64,000 nt of DNA. It comes from Rotaria sordida. Lineage: Eukaryota; Rotifera; Eurotatoria; Philodinida; Philodinidae. The stretch is taken from positions 46,863 through 110,862 of the forward strand of contig CAJNOL010000506.1 of NCBI GenBank assembly GCA_905250125.1. The letters are read 5' to 3'. A program made the position numbers and the translations under genes. The notes below the pieces were generated by a model. That model saw only the letters and a list, made by a program, of their open reading frames with translations. It was not told where the DNA came from and made no database searches. Below, one piece after another: positions 57,041-64,000 of the stretch; positions within the stretch are counted from its first letter, which is position 1, and the number at the start of each line of letters is the position of its first letter.

Positions 57041-57425
57041 TGTAATTACTCAAAAAGGAAGTACACTGTAGCATTAGTCAGGGTGTCCGCTCGACCACTC
57101 ATACACACGATAACCCTTAGAAATTAAAACCGATTGTGATGAGATATTGTATATAGAATTATCTTATCTATATCTTGATCGAATTCGAAGATGAGAATGA
57201 TTGGTCGAGTGCTTCGTGAGTTATAGCAAAATATCTGATTATTTCCTGTGCTTTTCTATGAGAACGTCGATTTATTCCGGCCCTCGCTAAGGAAATTTTC
57301 TCTTATGATCGAGAAGAAACCTCAAGTATTATATACCACTCGATAGAGAATTGCACGGGCTGCACAATGATATATAAAACATAAAGAAACAAGCAGGCTA
57401 AGTCACCTATTACAATGATACTTCA
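57041..57425 (+). repeat. Dispersed repeat family A, copy 5 (truncated)
   Basis: It starts GTAATTACTCAAAAAGGAAG and shows the family order up to AAAGAAACAAGCAGGCTAAG and CACCTATTAC, then stops. The last 250 bp of the family are missing. It is the most diverged copy. Confidence 0.72.
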
Positions 57426-57537
57426 GCTGAAACGGATGAAATAGTAATTTCACTAATTCTTATCATAAATGACAAGTAACGTTCGTCAGCATGACTCGCT
57501 TGACCCTCGATTGAATGATTATATGTTATCCGGCTTA

Positions 57538-57625
57538 GTTGGGTGTGGGTGTGGGTAAGAAAGCCTTTACACTGATATTGACACCAAAATCCACACCCAC
57601 TTCCAAGCCCACACCCAAGTCAATG
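57538..57625. repeat. TGTGGG/CCCACA hairpin
   Basis: GGGTGTGGGTGTGGGTAAG is followed after about 30 bp by CCACACCCACTTCC and CCCACACCCAAGTC in inverted orientation. The organisation is like that of the tract at 61683-61770. Confidence 0.75.
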
Positions 57626-57639
57626 ATGCTCGCCCGTAA

Positions 57640-58290
57640 ACGGTCGTTCACAAACCAAATACGGCGAATAACGCCGACTGTTTACGTTAGCTATTTACAG
57701 CAGCAGTAAACGATGCTTTACAGCATATTACGGTAATCGTACACAGTGCCCTTAAAAGTCCATCATAAACTACTACCGTAACGATACGGTGACTGTATAC
57801 TTTGGTCGGAAAACAGCGTAAAGCATCGTATATGTCAGCCGTTTGCGGTGGTCGTTTACAACAGTTGTACCTGATGCTTTACGGCATATTACGGCCGCTG
57901 TAAACATTGATCGTAAAGTATCGCCGGGAACGACTGGCGTGGCAACACGATGACTGTATACGCCGGTATTATAAAATGTCGTAAGACACAGTATATGTTA
58001 GCAGTATACGGCAATCCCTTATGACGATCGTAAACGATGTTTTACGGCATACTACGCCGATTGTAAACATTGACCGTAAAATATCATCGGGTACAGTTAC
58101 CGTGGCAACACGGCGACTGTATACGTTGATATTATGAAACATCGTAAGACACCGTATGAGTTAGCTGTATACGGTAATCCTTTACGGCGATCGTAAACGA
58201 TGTTTTACGACGCTTTCCGGCCGTTGTAAACAATTGCCATAAAAAGTCACCGTGTACGATATCAGTAACAATATGCCGATTGCATACGTT
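57640..58290. repeat. TTTACGG satellite of about 165 bp
   Basis: Four imperfect units have the order CGTAAACGATG(C/T)TTTACGG, CATATTACGG, TGTAAAC, CGTAAA, ACCGTGGCAACACGG and GACTGTATACG, with starts near 57711, 57870, 58032 and 58198. Short inverted words (CCGTAAA/TTTACGG, GTATAC) make it highly self-complementary. Confidence 0.75.
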
Positions 58291-58680
58291 CATCCTATAA
58301 TACCGCAACGCATCGTCCGTGCCCACTGTAACTAGTCTCATATACAATCGGTATTTGTTAGTCCATTTCATCGCAAAAGATCGTTAACATTGGCTAATTT
58401 CTATTATTGAATACACACAACATACTCTTACGATGAAGCATATTAGTCGACAGCTAACAAAAGTTCCGTTTCCACAAAGTCCAGAAAGAGTCTCGGGCTT
58501 TGACTTCTCATATGACCAATACTTTTATAAAATTCAAGGTTTTTACAACCACCATATCCTTGCCAATTTGGTGTAAAACCTATTGCGTCTTGGTAAGATG
58601 TATGAACCTCAGAAACGATATCACAACATAGCAACAGTCAAGCTACATACTTTCATAGTTTATCAGTGTAAAAAAAGGCT
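58291..58680. other. Non-coding interval
   Basis: No gene or repeat is recognised. Confidence 0.3.
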
Positions 58681-58940
58681 AAAACTTAGACTGAAATTGA
58701 GAATCAAGTACGTGTCACAAGTACGGACAATAGATTTTTGAGAACTATTATTTGATCAGAAAAGAGTCTTTTTTTAGTCTTTTTCAGTCTCACCCCTTAC
58801 TATATACAGGACAGCACAACGTGTTCGTGGTCATTTCAATTGAGATTCAAGTATGAGTAACCAGTATGAACAATGGATTTTCGAAAAGCATTATTTGATC
58901 ACAAAAGAGTCTTTTTTAGTCTTTATGGATCTCACCCCCT

Positions 58941-58950
58941 ACTATATAAA
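58941..58950 (+). promoter_or_regulatory. Possible TATA box in a tandem unit
   Basis: ACTATATAAAGG looks like a canonical TATA box. The same position in other units reads ACTATATACA (58799), ACTATATAAAGG (59072), ACTATATAAGG (59212) and ACTATATAAG (59756). CACGTG follows about 15 bases later in two units. That it acts as a promoter is inference. Confidence 0.35.
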
Positions 58951-59275
58951 GGGCTGCACCACGTGCTCGTGGTCATGTCAATTGAGATTCAGGTATGAGT
59001 AACAAGTATAAACAATGGATTTTTGAGAAGTATTATTTCATCAAAAAAGAGTCTTTTTTAGTGTCACTCTCTACTATATAAAGGACTGCACCACGTGCTC
59101 GTGGTCATTTCAATTGAGATTCAGGTATGAGTACCAAGTATGAACAATCGATTGTTTAGCGGATGATTTGATGGAAAGAGAGTCTTTTTTAGTCTTTTTG
59201 AGTGTCACGCCTACTATATAAGGGGCTGCAACAGGTGCTCGTGGTGATTTCAGTTGAGAGTTACGTATGAGTGAC

Positions 59276-59666
59276 GGGAAAGTTGCAACTCGTCACGATT
59301 TTTCTTGTCTGGCTTTCGTAACGAATTGACAGTACGAAAGCCCGTAACAGAGGTTTCGTAACGACAGAATCAGGGCTTTCGTAACAAAAAATCAGAGCTA
59401 TCGTAACGAATTTTACAGGGTGATCGTAACCGGTGGTTTGATGTGTGACTTCGTTACGATACCCCTAATTTTTGTTACGAAATCCCTGTTGGCTCGTTGC
59501 GAAAACTCTGCAACTGTTACGAACTCCCTGTAAATAACAGCTACGATTGCCCTGTAAATTTTGTTACGATATCCCTGTTTTCTCGTATATCCCTATTTTT
59601 AGCGTTACGAAAGCCCTGTTTTTTCTGAAAAATTCAACTCGTCACGTGACGAGTTGCAACCTTCTC
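59276..59666. mobile_element. 391-bp foldback with 8-bp target duplication
   Basis: The inverted ends share GTTGCAACTCGTCACG. The direct repeat TGAGTGAC flanks it (59268-59275, 59667-59674). Arms consist of diverged TTTCGTAACGA and CAGGGCTTTCGTAAC units, facing GTTACGA(A/T)A(G/T)CCCTG units on the other side. It splits the TATA-containing tandem array. The 8-bp duplication fits a hAT-type transposition. No coding capacity is seen. Confidence 0.88.
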
Positions 59667-59880
59667 TGAGTGACCAGTATGAAGAATGGATATTGAGAAG
59701 TAGTATTTGATCAAAATAGTCTTTTTTAGCGTTTTGAGTCTCACCGGTACTATATAAGAAGCTGCAGCACGGGTTAGTGGTCATTTGCATATAGTATGAA
59801 CAATCGAATGTTTAGCGGATGATTGGATGGAAAAAGAGTGTTTTTCCGTCTTGTTGAGTCCCGCTCCGTTTTTTATACAG

Positions 59881-60510
59881 ACACGCACGCCGAGGTATGT
59901 GCTGTTGAGGTGTACAAAGAACAACGAACAAGAACGATTAGTAACCGATTGCGGTTATTGAAGTGTAGTCGTTTGAATAGCTTTTCTGATGAGGTCCCTA
60001 TATGGTCTCTGAAGAAGGATCCTGCGTTATTTTCGTATATATTTAAAGAAGTCTTCTAGCATACAACCGATTTAAAAGGAAACCGCAAGGCCAGAGCGTT
60101 TTGTTTTTAACGCAAGCGTTCAATTAGAGAATATCCCCAAACCGAAGCATTCACTAGAATGCAATCCTGCCTTTGAATGACAAAATCATTAATGGCCTTT
60201 TTACATCTGCTTTCATAGTTTTCCATCTGGCAGAAAGTTCTTGGAAAAAGTCTGTGGAACGTAGAAAACGACCTTTTTTCAAGCTTTTGCGCGCGAGCAA
60301 ATCTCACAAGAAAAGTCTTCACAGCACTCAAACAGAATGTTTCGTACCTATTCGCAATCTTCAGAAAAACTCCAAAGAAGTCTCGCAAGGTGCCAGACTA
60401 CTCCCCGTCGAGTCTTTTTTTCAACTGTTTCACACTATTATAAGGAGTCCTCTTCCGGCCGAAAACCCCTCAAAAACTTTTCGAAACTTCTTTTTCTCTG
60501 GGCCCTTAAT
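59881..60510. other. Non-coding interval after the TATA array
   Basis: Open frames exist on both strands but none is recognisable. If the TATA array were a promoter, any transcript would run through here. Confidence 0.3.
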
Positions 60511-60511
60511 G

Positions 60512-60562
60512 AGTCTCAAAAAGTCTCAGAAAGTCTCAATAAGCCTCAAAAAGTCTCAGAAC
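60512..60562 (+). repeat. AAAGTCTCA microrepeat
   Basis: Five imperfect copies of AAAAAGTCTCAG in a row. Confidence 0.8.
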
Positions 60563-60565
60563 CGT

Positions 60566-61015
60566 GAATTCACGGCCGAATACGGCAGTGCACGACTGCC
60601 GTATTACGCCGTATACAACACGGCGGAATACGGTCTTAATACGGTACATGGAAATACGGCGGATTTACGGCCGTTTACGGTCGTAAAATCGTCGTATACG
60701 GCCGTTAACGCCACCGTAAATGGCCGTATACGGCTGTTTCTGGTCGCCGTAATGCTCGTTCTGGGTACTGTATACGGCCACCGTATACGGCGATCTACGG
60801 TCGTATACGGCATTGTTACGGTAGTGAAGGGTTCCGTATACGGCCTTATCAATCGTCCTTGGGGCCGTGTCCAGTTATGAATACGGCCGTACACGGCCGC
60901 CATATTACGCCGTATACGACACAGCGAAATACGGTCGTAATACGGTACATGGAAATACGGCGCAGTTACGGCCGTATACGGCCGTTTCTGGTCACCATAA
61001 TGCTCGACCTGGGCA
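60566..61015. repeat. TACGGC array
   Basis: Two long direct units (60570 onward and 60880 onward) share CCGTATTACGCCGTATAC / CATATTACGCCGTATACG, GGTACATGGAAATACGGCG and TCTGGTC-CC-TAATGCTCG. They are filled with CGTATACGGC words, so many short palindromes are present. A frame of 235 codons that runs into the array is driven by the repeat and is not called as a gene. Confidence 0.75.
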
Positions 61016-61172
61016 CCCACACTCACATTTCACAGCCGCACTCACACTCCACACTCACACCCTCACTCCTTAACAACTGTTACTCCTTATTCAAACAAAT
61101 TGGATCTAGACTGTTGATGTTTATTAGACGAGTCTCAACAATCAAAAGTCTTTCTGCAAGGGACTTTCTAGT

Positions 61173-61217
61173 GCAGCGGCTAGTCGTTCGTCGGCGCCAC
61201 TAACGGCTAGCCGCTGC
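61173..61217. other. GC-rich hairpin
   Basis: GCAGCGGCTAG (61173-61183) and CTAGCCGCTGC (61207-61217) form an 11-bp perfect stem around a 23-base GC-rich loop, in AT-rich surroundings. No T run follows, so it is not obviously a terminator. It could be a tiny foldback. Confidence 0.6.
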
Positions 61218-61680
61218 TAATTTTTATTGTTTCTTCACAACATGATTCCTCATTATTTACACTTCAAGTAATTCCGAACCCTGCTTACTTCGGAAAATCA
61301 CAAGATATGTTCTATTTTTACAGAATTCACGTAGCAATAGAAGTTCAGACAGTTGTACGAAAATGCAGAATATGCTTTGAAAATTCTACTATAAATTTGT
61401 GTACGATCTAAAACATTCATCAATAACGCTGTTTGCTATAGAGTTTTTCACGAAAGTTGAAGCTCAGTGGAGTTCCTAGCGGAAAATAAATCATATTATA
61501 TGTGATCTCTAACGGCAATATCATATATACAACAAGCTCTTATTCAAAACAGCAATAAGAGTAGACAGTTGATTTGAATATATCAGTATACATTCAGATA
61601 GTTTAATTAATACAAAGACAAGCATATACCAAATGAAATACTCGTTTATTTCATTCATGTCAATTGCCAACATACCAAAT
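61218..61680. other. Non-coding interval
   Basis: Nothing recognisable. Confidence 0.3.
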
Positions 61681-61682
61681 AG

Positions 61683-61772
61683 GGTGTGGGTGGGTGTGGG
61701 TGTGAGTAGATGTGGTTGTGGGTAAAGAGAAGCTGAATACCAACATCCACACCCAAACCTATACCCATGCCC
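61683..61772. repeat. TGTGGG/CCCACA hairpin
   Basis: GGGTGTGGGTGGGTGTGGGT, GTGAGTAGATGTGG and TTGTGGGTAAAG are followed by CATCCACACCCAAACC and TACCCATGCCCAA in inverted orientation. Layout and spacing match 57538-57625. Confidence 0.75.
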
Positions 61773-64000
61773 AAATTTAACTTGTTATTTCAGAAACTTT
61801 TTCACGAATTCATCGCATGAATAGATTTAAAGTTAGAAAAAATAGTCATAAATTGATGACTCAAGAACAAAACACTGAATCATATGAGATCACACATATT
61901 TGATTTTAAAACATAAAAATCCAGTTTTTACTTGAACTTCAACTCATTAAAGGTGAACTATTGTTATTTGCAAGAAATCAAGGTTAGCCGGAGAAAAAAG
62001 TCATTTTTTCATACAGGATATACGCATTAGCAATAGAACTAGTTATCTGTAGAAAATTTGTTTTTTGAACCTGGTATTAAGCGTCGAATAACTCCTGATC
62101 GGTTTATTTGAATCTAGTCACAGTGTTCCGCCTTAGAAATACAATTCCTATCTCTAGGACCCAGCGTGTACGAAATTGTTCTGATGGCTTAGGAAAGATA
62201 ATCTGCTGTCTGCAATTTAAATACTTATATCGCGTAATTTTGTAGGTCTAATACTAGTTAAACATCAGTAAATCTTGTTATTGCCATTTATAAAACCTTG
62301 GATGTGGTTTATCGGACATGGAATTTGACTTATACGCTTTTCTATAAAAATAACTTGCGATATTTTCTGTCATAAAATCAGATATCGACGAGGATCACTG
62401 CAGAAATCTCAGATCGAAAGAATATTAAGCATCATTTTCGAAATATGAAAAATATTGTGAATGCAATCGCTGAATCAAAGCTAATCTAACTTATATATTA
62501 AAATGGTAATTGGTCATACGCATATGACTATAAAAAGTGTTTTACGATAATGGCAGTGTTACCTTCAATTAATGATATTGAAACAATTCTACCTTTTTAA
62601 CCCTATTATTTTCTGTTTTCGAATAAATCAACTTTTATTGGCCTCAAAACACTGTATAACTGTACTCTAATTTGTGTTCATGGGTCTTTAAGAGAAAAAC
62701 AAATTATTTTTGAGTTCGAACATTTTAGATCGGACTCTTTTAAAACATAATTCTAAGCTCAGAAAACTGTTATCCTAAGTATTTCATGGTGTCATGACGA
62801 GTGATAATTAACTATCACAGATGACTAGTTGAACCATGATTAATAAATACGAAAATTCATTTTATATTGTCAGTGATCAGTAATAAATGCGCTGGCATTC
62901 AAGCGACTCTTTGACAGAATCACGCCTAATTCTATTTACAGTACTCGTCAAAAGTCTCGCTACCAGATGAAAACTACCTAAACGTCAACCGTTTGAGCTC
63001 ATATTTTTATTATGAATAGAGCTCAATGAACCCTGATCATAGGAATCAACAAGAACCAGTTTAGTCTTAATTCTAGGGACTTACGAGCAAAACATATGCC
63101 TTTCCTTGGAGTGAGACTATCTTAGCGTAGAAAGAAAATTTTTTAGTTTGTGACCACTCATTGAAGAGAGCAAATCTGTCTCTCTATTCCTTAAAAATTT
63201 CGTGCTGATAGGCTTCAATCTGTCTGAGTTATGAACTATTCTTTGACAATGATCGACATATAGCTGGGAGCAATTTACAAGTAATTTATTCAAAATGCAA
63301 TTTTCTTTCAATCGTCGAGCTTGAAATTTTCACCAGAGAATATACCCTACTACAGAAGTTTTCTCTGAAATTTTCAGAGCTGTAACTGGTAATAAACCAG
63401 AGATCCACTTTCTTATCATACTGGATGATGTATAGTCGACTAAACCTCAAGTTAACAACGAATTCGGACGATTTTTATATGGTGAGTACATAATCATCAG
63501 TGCTTCATGTTGATGAGAAAATAAGAGCAAAAATGCTTTAAATTCATTCTTGATAATAGAAATATATTGTTACACCACTAAACAATGCTAATCAAAATTT
63601 CTAGTCCAATATTATCTGTGATTTTTTTTCCTTCTAAGATCTTTAATTGAACGAAATTTCTCATTTATTTACTAGTATCTAATAAAGATTTATCGCCTTC
63701 TATCAAAGAAGAATTCAAAATTTGGCATAAACTTCGGTTAGATCAACATCTATATGTAGTAGTCGTTACAATATTCATGACTGTTTGTATTACGATCCAA
63801 AAAATATTGAGTTTTCTTTAACAATATGTTTACTGAAGACCATGAATTATGCATTGAAAGATATTAAGCTATTCCTCAATCAATTTTATTTTTATATAAG
63901 TCAAAAATGAGTTAATAGAGTATGTAATCGCCTTTTGATTGAATATGGTCGTTCACACGATTGCTCATACTCCATACAAGTTTTGATGCTAATTCCGTTG
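61773..64000. other. AT-rich non-coding stretch
   Basis: No gene, long inverted repeat or array is recognised in these 2.2 kb. Confidence 0.35.

Larger units (their letters stand above)
58685..59880 (+). repeat. Tandem array of 130-147 bp units with TATA boxes
   Basis: Units have the order AAGAGTCTTTTTTAGTC, TCACCCC, CTACTATATAAAGG, GCTGCACCACGTGCTCGTGG, TCATTTCAATTGAGATTCA and AGTATGAACAATGGATTTT. About five whole or partial units are present, with CAATTGAGATTCA at 58838, 58979 and 59111 and a variant at 59251. The element at 59276-59666 splits the last complete part; the array resumes at 59667. Confidence 0.8.

Noticed and set aside
60173..60880. A 235-codon frame on the plus strand
   Set aside because: Its second half is the TACGGC array and the first half has no recognisable domain. 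An overlapping minus-strand frame of 140 codons exists over the same array.

Overview
The window reads as one stretch of a eukaryotic nuclear genome. It is AT-rich and gene-poor, its genes have GT-AG introns, and it is packed with small non-coding mobile elements. Several lines point to a bdelloid rotifer, perhaps a Rotaria-like species, though this is inference. The lines are a membrane-anchored NHL-repeat gene with 69-72 bp introns, two claudin-like four-helix membrane proteins, an intronless bacterial-type methyltransferase, and many tracts of TGTGGG, the hexamer known as the bdelloid telomere repeat.

Only four protein genes are well supported. Two related four-helix membrane proteins lie tail to tail at 3461-4051 (+) and 7684-8265 (-). 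A class I SAM-dependent methyltransferase lies at 23547-24356 (-). A five-exon gene for a type II membrane protein with about six NHL repeats runs from 40872 to 56261 (+). Two of its four introns have normal size (72 and 69 bp). The other two, about 9.0 kb and 5.0 kb, are filled with inverted-repeat elements. A small 104-codon reading frame at 43412-43726 inside the large intron is uncertain.

The rest is a mosaic of mobile elements and satellites. There are large palindromes without a transposase gene (730-2071, 11820-14102, 24534-25445, 36091-39782, 52071-53561, 54711-55460). There are smaller foldbacks. Four insertions have clear target duplications: 33587-34054 (8 bp), 47607-49908 (8 bp), 59276-59666 (8 bp) and 30319-32142 (about 10 bp). 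A dispersed family of about 600-670 bp is present five times, all in one orientation. Two dead Tc1/mariner transposase genes lie at 32153-32850 (+) and about 36640-37172 (-). Several tandem arrays are themselves interrupted by later insertions.

The most striking theme is architectural. Many foldback elements share one plan but not one sequence: terminal inverted repeats, arms built from short tandem units that are often self-complementary (GACTAGTC, TGTGTCG, CGACACTTGCGCG, CTAGCAT, TACGGC, TGTGGG), and a unique or AT-rich centre. This suggests non-autonomous DNA transposons that repeatedly acquire and amplify simple-repeat arms, including telomere-like sequence. No CRISPR array, rRNA gene or convincing tRNA gene was seen.
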